Shown piece after piece: positions 47,301 through 55,904 of a stretch of 58,741 bases of DNA. A model generated the notes under the pieces. It did not search any database, was not told the DNA's origin, and saw only the letters and a program-made list of their open reading frames with translations. Each line of letters opens with the position of its first letter. Within the stretch, counting starts at the first letter, position 1. The DNA comes from Hymenobacter guriensis. GTDB lineage: Bacteria > Bacteroidota > Bacteroidia > Cytophagales > Hymenobacteraceae. The stretch covers positions 1-58,741 of the forward strand of contig NZ_JADWYK010000023.1 of the NCBI RefSeq assembly GCF_015773195.1, written 5' to 3'. The translations under genes were made by a program, and so were the position numbers.

Positions 47301-49746
47301 CCGCGAAGCCCTGGCCAACGCTGAACGGGAGCGACAGGCGGAGCTACGCCGGCAGCAGGCCGAGCAGGAAACGGCTCGGCAGCAAGCGGAGCGGGAGCGG
47401 CAGGCTAACACACCGGAGGCCCAGCGCGCTCGGGAGGAAGCCGACCGGCAGTTGACTTCGGGGCTACTAGCCGCAGCGGCCGCGCAGCAGCGCCAGCAGC
47501 CGGGAGGAGGTATGCACCCCATGGAAGGCCTGGACCAAATTTTCCGGGAAAAAGCAATGGAGGGAGCCGGAACCAAAGCCCCAAGCTACGAGGACGTGCC
47601 GCGCAGTATGCACACGCCCGATGCTTCGCATCCGGTTCGTTGTGTGCAGTTGGAGGCTGGTAGTGGTGCGGAAAATGCGCAGCGTCTGCAGGAATCAGTG
47701 CGGCAGTTGGAGCGGGCCGGCGCGACCCCCAGCCCGCTGCAGCAGGAGCCGGGCAGTGGCGTACAGACGGCGATGGTCGCCTACCGCCTGGACCAGACGG
47801 AGCTGCCGCAGATCCACCGGCTTTTGTCGGAAACGCAGAAGGAGGGCCAGCTTCGCGTCAATGAGCAACCCGGCCTGTCAGCCGAGCGCCTGCTGGAGTT
47901 GGAGCGGCGAGGACAGCCGGAAGTAGGGGCGTCAAAAGCGCCAGCATTCGACCTGGCCACCGAGCAGCAGCGCTCCCCGGCCGTGGAGCACCCTTACCGC
48001 TATGCCGAAATCAATATGTCGGCAGCCGGCCACAACGAGGATAAGTTGCGGGTGATGCGCAAGGACTTTGAGCAAGCCGGGGCGTCTGTTACGGCCGTGG
48101 AACCACACCGCGACCTGGCCGGCCGCGAGCAACTGCGCATCATGGTGGGCTACCGCATCGACCAGCCCGAGCTACCCCAGATACAGGAGCAGCTACGGGC
48201 CGCGCAGCAAGCCGATACAGTACTCTATAAGGAACGGGGTGGCCAGGCCATGGAACGTAGCTGGGAGTTGGAGCGGCGCCAGCGCGAACCCGGCGTTCCC
48301 CTGAACTTCGCCCCGGAGGCAATCCACCCCAAGGACCCAGGCCGCGAGGCCGCCGTTGCCGGGCAACAGGGCACTGGTGCAGCCAGCGTGGGGCAACAAA
48401 GCCGCGATTACTATCCGGCGGAAGGCTGGAAAACGCAGGTATTGCGGGACCGGCGCGATGATGAACTGGCACCGGTGACGGCGCAATTGGTAAAAGTAGG
48501 GGCGCAGGTAGGCGGTACGCTGCCCGACGGGGCTGGTGGCCGCGAAATGGTCGTCAGCTACCATCCCGCCGCCGTGCCGCAGGACAAAGTGCTGGAGGTA
48601 ATAGAAACCCACCGCGCGGCCCGCGAGGTAACCGGGCCACAGCAGGCAAGCACCCCGGCCCCAGGCGCTGAGCGGGCCGTAGAGGCAGCCCCCGCCGTGC
48701 GCACCCCGGAACGGGCCATTGAACCCGCGCCAGCACCGCAGCCGGCCGTGGCCACGACGACGACCAGCGTGAGCGAGCAGCCGTTCCGGACAGTCGGCAT
48801 CAGTATCGTTGAGGAAGGCCTGCAGCAACGCGCCCAGCAGCTGCGTCAGGATCTGCAGCAACAGGGAGCCATCGTCAGCGAGTTGCAAAAGCGCGAGAGC
48901 GGGCAGGACCTGAGCCGCCAGCATTTCACGGCGAGCTATCCGCTGGGCCCACAGAGCGCCGGCATAGCCCAGACTTTGGAAACAGCAGGCCGCCAACCCG
49001 GAATTAACCTGGAGGAATCCATGACGCAGCAGCGGGAGCGGCAACGCCTGTACGGGGGCGAAGTACCGGCCATCAGCGGCACAACGGTTGCGGCTGCATC
49101 GGCCTACGCGGCCGGCCCGCCCCATGGCCCGGGCAATTGGCAGCAAGGGGTGGTGCTGGTGCGCGACACGGAGGAGGAACGCACGCGCTCGGCCACCGTG
49201 CGCGAGGCCCTGCAGAAAGCCGGGGCGCAAGTCGGGGCAGGGGGGGAACGGGGCGACGGTGTTCCCGGTACTGCCATCCGCTATTCCTACCACACCCAGC
49301 AGGAGCAGCTGGAGCGCGTAAACAAAGTGCTTGATACGGCCGCGAAGAGCGAAGGCATCGAGGTAAAGGAACAAAAGCCCCAGCAGCCGGGGCCGGAGCT
49401 GGAAACGCGCACCGGCAAGTTCAACCAGGCCGTGATTTCAATTGATGATACGCCCGAGAAGGGCAAGGCCCGCGCCGAGACCATCGGCGGCGAGCTGAGC
49501 AAGGGAGGGGCCATCGTCGGCGAGGCCAAAGTAGTCGGCAACCACGTCGAGATGCCGGTGAGCTACCATACCAAAACGCCCAACATCCAGCACATCAACG
49601 ACACCTTGGACAAGGCCGCCAACAGCAGTGGTATCCAGGTGAAGGAAAATGGGGAAGACCGGGGCGCCCGCCTGCAGGGCGCGCGTGACGTAGCCCGGGA
49701 ATCGGGTGGCAATGGGTCCACGTCGATGGAGCGTGAACGAAGCTAG
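44329..49746 (+). CDS. Giant TOPRIM protein with about eleven diverged alpha/beta repeats
   Basis: 1805 residues. The N-terminal 330 are a plasmid primase-like unit: a CHC2/DUF3991-like part (LERFKDQIPIVPLATGRYGY, GSVVDFVKTRDGLNLGQTRQ, YLRERGLSDETINAPAFQGR, HKNTVFPLLNEGGFSSYEER) and a TOPRIM domain with E244 in VVGESPIDAMS and D299/D301 in VVLANDNDAAG. No CHC2 zinc cysteines are seen. The rest is built from about eleven modules of 70-90 residues, near 348-425, 485-573, 702-780, 819-897, 905-984, 1101-1180, 1221-1303, 1366-1435, 1484-1564, 1603-1681 and 1697-1774. Each has strand, helix ending GAxV, strand, strand (VSYH) and helix ending G-(I/V)-x-(V/L)-x-E. A Gln/Arg/Glu coiled coil at 985-1060 divides them. 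It heads an operon divergent from tra. Known relatives with this TOPRIM type are usually under 500 residues; the repeat part is of unknown function. Confidence 0.85.
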   Translation: MNSPTGGRPRPNDDSELERFKDQIPIVPLATGRYGYDITDKARNDSWHKLEKGGEILIVSKKDGRDVYMNAHDTKDSGSVVDFVKTRDGLNLGQTRQQLRQYLGEGGPEQDRQQLALRPEPTRTRQAERGPDASLPEDPRERRDELLKRTLGVQPALTDKSYLRERGLSDETINAPAFQGRVFTGQNGPHKNTVFPLLNEGGFSSYEERNHNFKSQMPGPRDGIWVSHPTQGKGSAVERIVVGESPIDAMSKYQLEQPGGSGPSTMYITSSGTVSQRQVELMQKVIDRQQPKEVVLANDNDAAGVRFNLNYMNDFRAPRQNVALETGSETPEQQRGNVTWRAQRGGEYHTDLKITFETERQREGRAAVAGLQEKVDGWRKEGGDQAASLEVVRMGSDQTVARVTVTNDQLPQLRGLVQELHAQREAGMPEAQRTPPGFFKWEAALSKDYNQDLTDQQTEQRMQRAREQAGFDKGVTAQQASVSPIERPLMLEIVEQGQRQNGGGAAGQIEQDLRKAGLSILDRKQEIDQASGVRTTHLQAQYLVTDPEPQRKAISTQLEIISRAPGVTLTETEAHAQERRQLTNAPAVKPVELPERQLAESKAVFSAATKELSKGLEEQGIPLQAARLSEISRNVLERDIMPLRGLDRENLNGAIAIAEKLPALQEKGQPGPLVLAVQQADKSMHERYQTVQELGGSGVQRGAVIVLDEKAGGENRAVPVWKDLKAEGAGVGNIVQREVAPGIMERRIDFKYDPAPGQAAAGVEAVLRAAERSPGVMVEEPAQARQVRQAGAAVFSQEEQAAGRAVNSLRPTYPSSSTEWVTYAVTSAAPSGSPELREQADVVRKAGGVIVPLAGQSQGEQTQLVSFHLQDPRLGAISEATRQMSENGGNRYDVERRVSVGEAGGWAAGLVRLTEAQDAATRTPQILDDLRANGVLIQGQQRVEAPAGFVREELRIAYQTEQNPLGIGNVLDALKRSPGVELEEGARQQQAREALANAERERQAELRRQQAEQETARQQAERERQANTPEAQRAREEADRQLTSGLLAAAAAQQRQQPGGGMHPMEGLDQIFREKAMEGAGTKAPSYEDVPRSMHTPDASHPVRCVQLEAGSGAENAQRLQESVRQLERAGATPSPLQQEPGSGVQTAMVAYRLDQTELPQIHRLLSETQKEGQLRVNEQPGLSAERLLELERRGQPEVGASKAPAFDLATEQQRSPAVEHPYRYAEINMSAAGHNEDKLRVMRKDFEQAGASVTAVEPHRDLAGREQLRIMVGYRIDQPELPQIQEQLRAAQQADTVLYKERGGQAMERSWELERRQREPGVPLNFAPEAIHPKDPGREAAVAGQQGTGAASVGQQSRDYYPAEGWKTQVLRDRRDDELAPVTAQLVKVGAQVGGTLPDGAGGREMVVSYHPAAVPQDKVLEVIETHRAAREVTGPQQASTPAPGAERAVEAAPAVRTPERAIEPAPAPQPAVATTTTSVSEQPFRTVGISIVEEGLQQRAQQLRQDLQQQGAIVSELQKRESGQDLSRQHFTASYPLGPQSAGIAQTLETAGRQPGINLEESMTQQRERQRLYGGEVPAISGTTVAAASAYAAGPPHGPGNWQQGVVLVRDTEEERTRSATVREALQKAGAQVGAGGERGDGVPGTAIRYSYHTQQEQLERVNKVLDTAAKSEGIEVKEQKPQQPGPELETRTGKFNQAVISIDDTPEKGKARAETIGGELSKGGAIVGEAKVVGNHVEMPVSYHTKTPNIQHINDTLDKAANSSGIQVKENGEDRGARLQGARDVARESGGNGSTSMERERS

Positions 49747-49788
49747 CCCTTACTGTTGCTGCATTTTTTCACTTTTTCCTGCACCCTG

Positions 49789-50034
49789 ATGAATACATAT
49801 GACATGTTTGTGCTGCTGGGCTGGGGCCTGTTGCTGGGCGGCATCCCCACGGCTGGCTATTACCTCTACCAGTATGGCCGCGCCCTGATGGAACGGCGGC
49901 GAAACCTGCCTTTCGACCCCTTTACCCGCCAAGAACGGGCGGCATTATGGAAGCAGGAGATAGACTTCCGCTTTTTCTGCACCGCGTTGGCCTTGTTTGG
50001 GCTGATGCTCTGCAACTGGCTGGCAAAATCCTAA
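49789..50034 (+). CDS. Small membrane protein
   Basis: 81 residues from ATG 49789; the upstream frame to 49756 lacks protein character. Two membrane helices: MFVLLGWGLLLGGIPTAGYY-LY and FCTALALFGLMLCNWLA, with a charged loop RRRNLPFDPFTRQERAALWK. It lies 42 nt after the giant TOPRIM gene and before a terminator, so it is its operon partner. It could anchor the TOPRIM protein at the membrane. No family recognised. Confidence 0.65.
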   Translation: MNTYDMFVLLGWGLLLGGIPTAGYYLYQYGRALMERRRNLPFDPFTRQERAALWKQEIDFRFFCTALALFGLMLCNWLAKS

Positions 50035-50058
50035 CCGGGCGCACTGCCATAGCACGAG

Positions 50059-50100
50059 AAAAAGGCCGTTGGACAAGCTGTAGGCCCCAGCGGCCTTTTT
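50059..50100 (+). terminator. Rho-independent terminator after the TOPRIM operon
   Basis: Arms 50059-50073 and 50086-50100 pair over about 13 bp with one G-U, A-run and T-run outside. It ends only 31 nt before the topA start, so topA needs either readthrough or a promoter inside the stem region. Confidence 0.75.
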
Positions 50101-50131
50101 CCCTGCCGCCCCCTCACCTCTCAACCTGAAG

Positions 50132-52492
50132 ATGAACTTACTAATCGTAGAAAGCCCGAATAAAATAAAGAAGATAAGTGCCCTGCTGCCGGCAGGCTGG
50201 CACGTGGAGGCCAGTGTCGGCCATATACGGGATCTGCCGCTGAAAGAGCTGGGCATCGACCGCAGCAACAACTACCGCATGCACTACCTGATCAATGCCG
50301 ATAAGGAGGGCACGGTTTCTAATTTGAAAGCGAAAGTGCGGCAGGTCGGCCCACAGAACGTCTACCTGGCCACGGACCCGGACCGGGAGGGAGAGGCCAT
50401 CAGCTATCATCTTTGTCAGGTATTGGGCCTGGATGTAAAAACGGCCAAGCGCGTGACGTTCCAGGAGATTACCGGGCCTGCGATTCTGGCGGCCGTCGCC
50501 GCGCCCCGCCGTCTGGATGTTGCGCTGGTAGCCGCCCAGGAGTGCCGGCGGGCCGTTGACCGGCTCGTTGGCTGGGAAGTCTCGCCGTTGTTAACCCGCC
50601 ACTTTCAAGCGAAGGGCTACTCAGCCGGCCGGGTACAAAGTGTCGCTACCCGGCTTGTCGTCGAGCGGGAGCGAACGATCCTGGCCTTTACCGGCAAGCG
50701 TACCTATCCTGTCAGTGCCGTATTTCAGACGCCGGCGGCGGAGCTGTTACCCGCCCGTTGGGTTGGGGAGGCGCCGCAAACCGAAGAGGAGGCCCGCTCA
50801 CTGCTGGAGCGCATCACCCAGGCCCGGGACTTTGGCGTGATGAAGGTTGAGCAGCAGCCCGTGGCCATTAGCCCGCCTGCCCCTTACTCTACCAGCAGCC
50901 TGCAGCAGGACGGAGTGAAGAAGCTGCACCTGACGGTGCAGCAGGTATCTGACCTGGCGCAAAAGCTGTTTGAAAGCGGCCATATAACCTATATTCGTAC
51001 CGACAGCGTGAACTTAAGCGAGGAAGCCCGTCGGGAAGCGGCCGCGCAGATTCACCTGCAGTATGGCCCATCGTACGCCGTGGGCGGCTCCGGCCGAACG
51101 TTCCGCGAAAAGGCTGGGAGCCAGGGTGCCCATGAAGCTATCCGACCAACGCACTGGGATCAACCCAGGGCCGGTGATACGGAGCAGCAACAGCAGCTCT
51201 ACCAACTCATCTACGCCCGGGCCCTGGCCTCGCAAATGAGCAATGCCCAGTTCGACCAGACGACTATTCTACTGGCGGCGGCCCGGCCCGGCCCGGAGGG
51301 GCTCACGTTTCAAAGCACGGCCCGCGTACTTCGGTTTGATGGCTACCGCCGGGCCTACCAGGAAGCAGCAGAAGAGGTCGATGAGGATACGGCCGTAGCC
51401 GAGGGAGCAGAAGGGGGCACGCTGCAGCATCCAGTGGCCGAGGGTGAAGGAGTCGAGCTGCGCCGGGTGCGCGCCGCCGGCCGGAGCCAGAAGCCCCCGC
51501 GTCGATTCGATGAAGCCACGCTGGTAGCCGAGCTGGAGCGCTTGCAGATCGGGCGTCCTAGTACCTATGCCAGCACCTTGCGGACTATTCACGCCCGGGA
51601 GTACGTGGCCAGTGGTAGCGTAGCAGGCAAGAAAGTCACGGCAAAAACCTTGATTTGGGAAGGCGGAAACCTTAGCGAAGAAACTCGCAGTGAAACGATT
51701 GGAGGAGACAAAAACAAGCTGCTGCCCACGGAGCGCGGCAGCGGCGTAACGGACTTTTTACTGCGATACTTCAGAGATATCGTGAACCTGGACTTTACCG
51801 CCACGTGTGAGGCTGAATTCGATGAGGTAGCGGAGGGCAAACGGCGGTTTGTTGACGTAGTTCCGGCTTTCGACGGTCGCCTGACTGCCCTGCGCACAGC
51901 AGCGGAAGTGGATTTGCCGCCGCCTAAAAAGGCTTATCAGGTCGGAAGCTGGCTGGATAAGCCCATAACCAGCGGAAAGGGCCAGAATGGTGACTGGGTA
52001 AGATATGATGAGCAGTTCTACCCGGTGGCTGCCCCCCTGGACGCGTTGGCTTTGACCGTTGAGCAAGCAGTCATACTCATTCAGGAAGGCCGTAAGCGCC
52101 AGAAGCGGCAAGTAGGCAGCTTGGAAAAGAAGCCCATTGAAGTCGGCATAAGCAAGAGCAATCAGGTCTACTTGGTATGGAAAGACCAGGTCTTTTTCCT
52201 GGCTGAGAAAGATCAGCCCCAACCAGCACTCGAAACAATTACCGCTAGCCAGGCCGAACAGGCTATTCGGGAAGCCCTAGCGCAGAAAGAGGCTGAGATA
52301 GTACATCGGATAGATGAGAAATGGACCCTTCGCAGAAGCAAGCAAAACAAACTCTACCTGACAAATGGGACCGACTCTGCTCCCTTAGTCAAGGTCACGG
52401 AGGAAGAGGTACGCGGCTGGGACAAAGCCCAGGCCCAGGCGCATGTAAAGAAGTTCAAGGCCTTATTAGCGAAGAAGGCGGCGAATTCCTGA
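50132..52492 (+). CDS. topA: DNA topoisomerase I (type IA)
   Basis: 786 residues, relaxes negative supercoils through a 5'-phosphotyrosine. TOPRIM part: MNLLIVESPNKIKKISALLP and D82-P-D-R-E-G-E88. Then GYSAGRVQSVATRLVVERER and the active site GHITYIRTDSVNLS with Y287, plus GAHEAIRPT and FDEATLVAELERLQIGRPST. C-terminal TopA repeats are degenerate (GKGQNGDWVRYDEQFYPVAA, IEVGISKSNQVYLVWKDQVF) and no zinc-finger cysteine clusters are visible. This is a plasmid-borne paralogue; many conjugative plasmids carry a type IA enzyme for transfer or replication. It does not share the tra or TOPRIM strand promoter, as a terminator separates it from the operon before. Confidence 0.95.
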   Translation: MNLLIVESPNKIKKISALLPAGWHVEASVGHIRDLPLKELGIDRSNNYRMHYLINADKEGTVSNLKAKVRQVGPQNVYLATDPDREGEAISYHLCQVLGLDVKTAKRVTFQEITGPAILAAVAAPRRLDVALVAAQECRRAVDRLVGWEVSPLLTRHFQAKGYSAGRVQSVATRLVVERERTILAFTGKRTYPVSAVFQTPAAELLPARWVGEAPQTEEEARSLLERITQARDFGVMKVEQQPVAISPPAPYSTSSLQQDGVKKLHLTVQQVSDLAQKLFESGHITYIRTDSVNLSEEARREAAAQIHLQYGPSYAVGGSGRTFREKAGSQGAHEAIRPTHWDQPRAGDTEQQQQLYQLIYARALASQMSNAQFDQTTILLAAARPGPEGLTFQSTARVLRFDGYRRAYQEAAEEVDEDTAVAEGAEGGTLQHPVAEGEGVELRRVRAAGRSQKPPRRFDEATLVAELERLQIGRPSTYASTLRTIHAREYVASGSVAGKKVTAKTLIWEGGNLSEETRSETIGGDKNKLLPTERGSGVTDFLLRYFRDIVNLDFTATCEAEFDEVAEGKRRFVDVVPAFDGRLTALRTAAEVDLPPPKKAYQVGSWLDKPITSGKGQNGDWVRYDEQFYPVAAPLDALALTVEQAVILIQEGRKRQKRQVGSLEKKPIEVGISKSNQVYLVWKDQVFFLAEKDQPQPALETITASQAEQAIREALAQKEAEIVHRIDEKWTLRRSKQNKLYLTNGTDSAPLVKVTEEEVRGWDKAQAQAHVKKFKALLAKKAANS

Positions 52493-52648
52493 GTAAAAAA
52501 TTATGGTTTTTTAAAAGGATAATGATGTAAAACGCGGCTATCTGAATTTATTTTGGCATATTTCCAATGCACTGTTATGCTACTAAAATTAGTGGCATAT
52601 TTGCATATTTTCCACTTAAAAGGACGGGCTGACCGCTCGCTCCCGCAC

Positions 52649-53041
52649 ATGCCGAATGCCCGCACTATCCTCGACGAACCCCAAGGCTGGCAGCACCTCC
52701 AGTCTTGGTTTGAACGCAATGATGACCCTAAACGCCCCTGGAATATATCGGCCATCGGCCGGCACGTGCGGCTGCCTCAGGCAGTAGTCCGTGCCCTGCT
52801 GAAAGGCCCGAAAGGGGCCTTTGGTATGAGCCGAACGGCCTTTACCGTCCAACGGCTTCGCTTGTTTCAGCGCATGTTCCGCAACTACGGCTACCGGGTT
52901 TCGGTAGCGGAAGAGCTAAGCCCGGATGGTAACTGCCGCGGCTATGTAGCTGCGAGCGGTATCCAGTTGGCGCCTTATGCCTTTACGGGGCCGCCGGAAC
53001 TACGAAGCGCTCGGGCTGACGACGACGAAGCCGATGGCTAA
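52649..53041 (+). CDS. Small basic protein, possible DNA-binding
   Basis: About 130 residues from ATG 52649 (MPNARTILDEPQGWQHLQSW). An in-frame start at 52553 lies in the AT-rich leader and is less likely. Residues 25-75 (WNISAIGRHVRLPQAVVRAL, LKGPKGAFGMSRTAFTVQRL) form helices with helix-turn-helix spacing, then RMFRNYGYRVSVAEELS. The PNARTxxxE opening is shared with the next gene. The leader carries ATTTGCATATTTTCC-like repeats typical of a promoter. A terminator follows at 53064. Confidence 0.6.
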   Translation: MPNARTILDEPQGWQHLQSWFERNDDPKRPWNISAIGRHVRLPQAVVRALLKGPKGAFGMSRTAFTVQRLRLFQRMFRNYGYRVSVAEELSPDGNCRGYVAASGIQLAPYAFTGPPELRSARADDDEADG

Positions 53042-53063
53042 CGCCCGGCAACAGCCCATTTGC

Positions 53064-53092
53064 AAACCCTGGCCTAACGGCCGGGGTTTTTT
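53064..53092 (+). terminator. Rho-independent terminator
   Basis: Stem 53064-53074 and 53079-53089 with GGCC core, 4-nt loop and six T, 23 nt after the stop at 53041. Confidence 0.88.
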
Positions 53093-53174
53093 GCTTTAGA
53101 TGGGTCTTTCTACATTTGGGCGTTGCCCGATGTCTTCATTCTTGCCGCTTCACAACCTGAACAAGCCGTTTTTC

Positions 53175-53501
53175 ATGCCTAAACCTTCAGTAGAGTTCCC
53201 AGGCCAGGCCGTGCCCATTGCGCCGAATGCCCGCACGTTTGCTGAAATGGTAGATTCCAAAAAAGCACCGGTACGCACTATCACGGATCGATTGGGCATG
53301 ACGTTTCGCACCTATCTGAAGCGGCGCAAAGATCCAGCAGGGCTGAGTTTGGCGGAGGTATTTCGGTTGGCAGACTGGCTGGCGGAGGCACCCGAAAAAG
53401 TGCTGGCGGAGCTGATGATGCATACCGTCCTGGACTCCACTTTATTGGGCCCGGGCATTACGCGCCATCCGAACGGAATTGACCGGACAGGGACAAAATA
53501 G
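53175..53501 (+). CDS. Small XRE/Cro-like protein
   Basis: About 108 residues from ATG 53175 (MPKPSVEFPGQAVPIAPNAR). The central part, APVRTITDRLGMTFRTYLKR, RKDPAGLSLAEVFRLADWLA, EAPEKVLAELM, has helix-turn-helix spacing similar to plasmid XRE regulators, and its IAPNARTFAEMV opening echoes the neighbouring 52649 product. It is alone between terminator-bounded genes. It may be a second regulator acting on the plasmid. Confidence 0.6.
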   Translation: MPKPSVEFPGQAVPIAPNARTFAEMVDSKKAPVRTITDRLGMTFRTYLKRRKDPAGLSLAEVFRLADWLAEAPEKVLAELMMHTVLDSTLLGPGITRHPNGIDRTGTK

Positions 53502-53643
53502 GGGCTACTTTTCTTACCCGATTAAAAAGTAGAATTAATGCTTTGTGTATTATCTATTAAAATATTATGATATGCCGATTATTGTTGCTATACTCATACT
53601 GCCAACCTGTTTTGGCTAATTTTATAAAACTGACTTGGAACCC

Positions 53644-54357
53644 ATGAAGACCAATTCTCTCGGTTACTTAACCTTAACTTGTCTTCAACTGGTATTGATT
53701 TCAGCTAGTTTGATGAGCTGTAATCAGAACGATAAAGTATACGATACCCTCCACCCTATAGAGGAAAACAAAAGCGCTCCTTTAAAATTTACTGATAAGC
53801 AGCTTACGAAATTGACTTCGGCATTGGCTATTGCTGAAAATTCTATTAATGACTCTCTATTTAGGAGGATTCTCATTGCTCAATCAACTGCTGGAGTCTA
53901 TGAATGGGATCATGATCGGTTAGAGGAGGTTCCTGAACAACATCATAAAGATCCTGTTACCTTCTTCCTTTCTGAGTTTCGGTCGCGCGGCTTGCCGACG
54001 GTAAAGCAGTTTGTTGCTAAAGACGGCTATACTGACGACGATGTCACAGGAAGCACAGTAGCTTGTTCAGAAAAAATCAACTTCAATGTTGACAATTTAG
54101 ACAGGACCTCTCGCACCCCTACTTATGTTGCAGGCACTATAGTGCATGAAAGAGTGCATAGTTTTTGTTATCAGCATAGAACTAATGATTCAAGTGAAGA
54201 TTTCAACTTATGTGATTTCGCATATCATGCAGGACATTTAGCCATCGTTATAGCTCAGTACAGAGACAATAACTCACAACCCATTACCAAGCCGTCAATA
54301 GAAATATGTGCTTCGCTTGTCAAACGTCTTAAAGATGAAAAAATTATAATAAGGTAG
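53644..54357 (+). CDS. HExxH-containing lipoprotein, AT-rich and probably acquired
   Basis: 237 residues from ATG 53644. Lipoprotein signal MKTNSLGYLTLTCLQLVLIS-ASLMSC, lipobox LMSC. The middle of the protein has the zinc-peptidase motif H168-E-R-V-H172 in GTIVHERVHSF, with C190 and H195/H198 (CDFAYHAGH) 18-26 residues further, in reach of a third metal ligand. Several cysteines (C149, C175, C190) may form disulphides. Base composition is clearly richer in A and T than all neighbours, with AAA, AAT and ATT codons common, which points to recent acquisition. A family was not recognised, so peptidase activity is inferred from the motif only. A bidirectional terminator follows. Confidence 0.75.
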   Translation: MKTNSLGYLTLTCLQLVLISASLMSCNQNDKVYDTLHPIEENKSAPLKFTDKQLTKLTSALAIAENSINDSLFRRILIAQSTAGVYEWDHDRLEEVPEQHHKDPVTFFLSEFRSRGLPTVKQFVAKDGYTDDDVTGSTVACSEKINFNVDNLDRTSRTPTYVAGTIVHERVHSFCYQHRTNDSSEDFNLCDFAYHAGHLAIVIAQYRDNNSQPITKPSIEICASLVKRLKDEKIIIR

Positions 54358-54392
54358 CTTTTGATGAGGCCTGCCATCTTGCACTTTGCAAG

Positions 54393-54427
54393 AAAAAAGG
54401 GAAGCCTGCTCCAGGCTTCCCTTTTTT
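54393..54427. terminator. Bidirectional rho-independent terminator
   Basis: Perfect 15-bp stem (54393-54407 and 54413-54427), AGGGAAGCCT core, A-run and T-run. It separates the convergent lipoprotein and M20 peptidase genes. Confidence 0.92.
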
Positions 54428-54443
54428 GTCCTCGTGCCGACTA

Positions 54444-55895
54444 TTATAACGCCCGCAGAATGCCGGCGAAATAACAATACGTCTGCGTGAAGCTGGCAAC
54501 GGAGACGCATTCGTTTTCACCGTGCATCCCCTGAGGGTCAGTAGTGGGGGAAAAGCGGTATATATCCGTCGTAAGGGGCTGAAAGTGCCGGGCATCGGAC
54601 TGGGCAACGAACAGAAAGGGCGTGGTAACCACTCCCGGCACCAGTTGGTGCAGCTGCTGGTCAATGAGGCGGTAGCCCAGCGTTTCCGTCGAAGCCGCCG
54701 CCGTCGGTTCCGAGACCGGGCCCACGGGCCGGACCTGAACGCGCTGATCCGGCAACCAGGCCCGCACCTGCGCCAGCGTGCCGGCGGCCGTAGTGGTTGG
54801 CAGTAACCGTAAATTCACTATGGCTGAGGCCGAAGCCGGGATGACGTTATCCTTCATACCCGCCTGGAGAACAGTGGGCGCAATCGTCGTGCGGACCGCT
54901 GCTGCGCCGGCAGCCGTTGCACGGTAGGCGCGCAGAATAAGCGGCCGCAACAGCCATTGATTGGCAAAGGCTACCCGTTGGCCGAAGGGCATGTGAGGCC
55001 CGACGTGGGTGGCAAAGTCCTGCATGGCCGGGGTCAGCTGGGCGGCAAACTCCTGCTGCTGGAGCGAGGCCACGGCCCCGGCTACCAACCCGACAGCCGA
55101 CTCTTTTTCCGGCATGGCCGCATGCCCACCGGCAAGGCTGGCGCTCAGCTGCAGGGAGAGATAGCCTTTCTCGGCAGTGCCAATCAACGCAACCGGGCGA
55201 CCAACCATGCCCGGAACCTTTCTGCGCGTGATGTAGCCGCCTTCATCCAGTACGAAGGCCGGGCGGATGCCCCGCCGCTGCAGCAGCTGCGCTACCTGGC
55301 GCGCGCCGTGCATACCGCCAACTTCCTCATCGTGGCCCAGCACCAGAAAAACGGTGCGCCGGGGCTGCTGGCCACGCAGAAGGGCACTTTCTACGGCTTC
55401 CAGCAGCGCCACCGCATTAGCCTTGTTATCCGTTGTGCCACGCCCCCAGATGGTATCATGAGCCTGTACGGCCCCAAACGGCGGGTATTTCCAGCGGGGC
55501 AGCGTGGCCGTATCTACCGGGACCACATCATAGTGCGCCAGCACAATAACTGGCGCGGCGGAAGGCTCCTGGCCGGCCCACTCATAGCAAAGCGAATAAC
55601 CGCCGACAACCTGGCGGCGCAGTGTCCGATGCAGTAGCGGGTACGTGCGCTGCAGCAATCGGTGAAAGCCCAAAAACTGGGACGTATCCGCCACGTTGCC
55701 CGAACGATAGGATTCCGTGCGGAGCCGCACGGCTGCCTGCAGGTGCTCAACGGCGGCGGCCGGCAGCTTGGCCACGACCGGGTTTTTCACTGGTGCCGGC
55801 GGGGAAATTGGCGTAAACCGAAGGGTTCTAAACAGGACCACGGCCCCGAGTAGGGCCGTGGCTACCAAAAGGACAAGAAGAAGTGGGCGAAGCAT
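54444..55895 (-). CDS. M20-family metallopeptidase (carboxypeptidase S/PM20D1-like)
   Basis: 483 residues with an N-terminal membrane anchor or signal (MLRPLLLVLLVATALLGAVV). The M20 metal ligands are in order: H121 in VIVLAHYDVVPVD, D156 in IWGRGTTDNK, E190/E191 in VLGHDEEVGG, D217 in AFVLDEGGY and H458 in GMHGENE. The 155-residue bacterial dimerisation insert is present (AEKGYLSLQLSASLAGGHAA). It hydrolyses N-acyl amino acids or short peptides at or outside the membrane. It is the last gene of the operon with receptor copy B, a secreted protein and a carboxypeptidase-regulatory-like protein, which together look like peptide uptake and breakdown. Confidence 0.92.
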   Translation of the reverse strand: MLRPLLLVLLVATALLGAVVLFRTLRFTPISPPAPVKNPVVAKLPAAAVEHLQAAVRLRTESYRSGNVADTSQFLGFHRLLQRTYPLLHRTLRRQVVGGYSLCYEWAGQEPSAAPVIVLAHYDVVPVDTATLPRWKYPPFGAVQAHDTIWGRGTTDNKANAVALLEAVESALLRGQQPRRTVFLVLGHDEEVGGMHGARQVAQLLQRRGIRPAFVLDEGGYITRRKVPGMVGRPVALIGTAEKGYLSLQLSASLAGGHAAMPEKESAVGLVAGAVASLQQQEFAAQLTPAMQDFATHVGPHMPFGQRVAFANQWLLRPLILRAYRATAAGAAAVRTTIAPTVLQAGMKDNVIPASASAIVNLRLLPTTTAAGTLAQVRAWLPDQRVQVRPVGPVSEPTAAASTETLGYRLIDQQLHQLVPGVVTTPFLFVAQSDARHFQPLTTDIYRFSPTTDPQGMHGENECVSVASFTQTYCYFAGILRAL

Positions 55896-55904
55896 GGGCG
55901 CAAG

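Noticed and set aside
48193..49374. 393-residue minus-strand ORF
   Set aside because: It lies antisense to the well-supported TOPRIM gene in GC-rich sequence and has no domain pattern.
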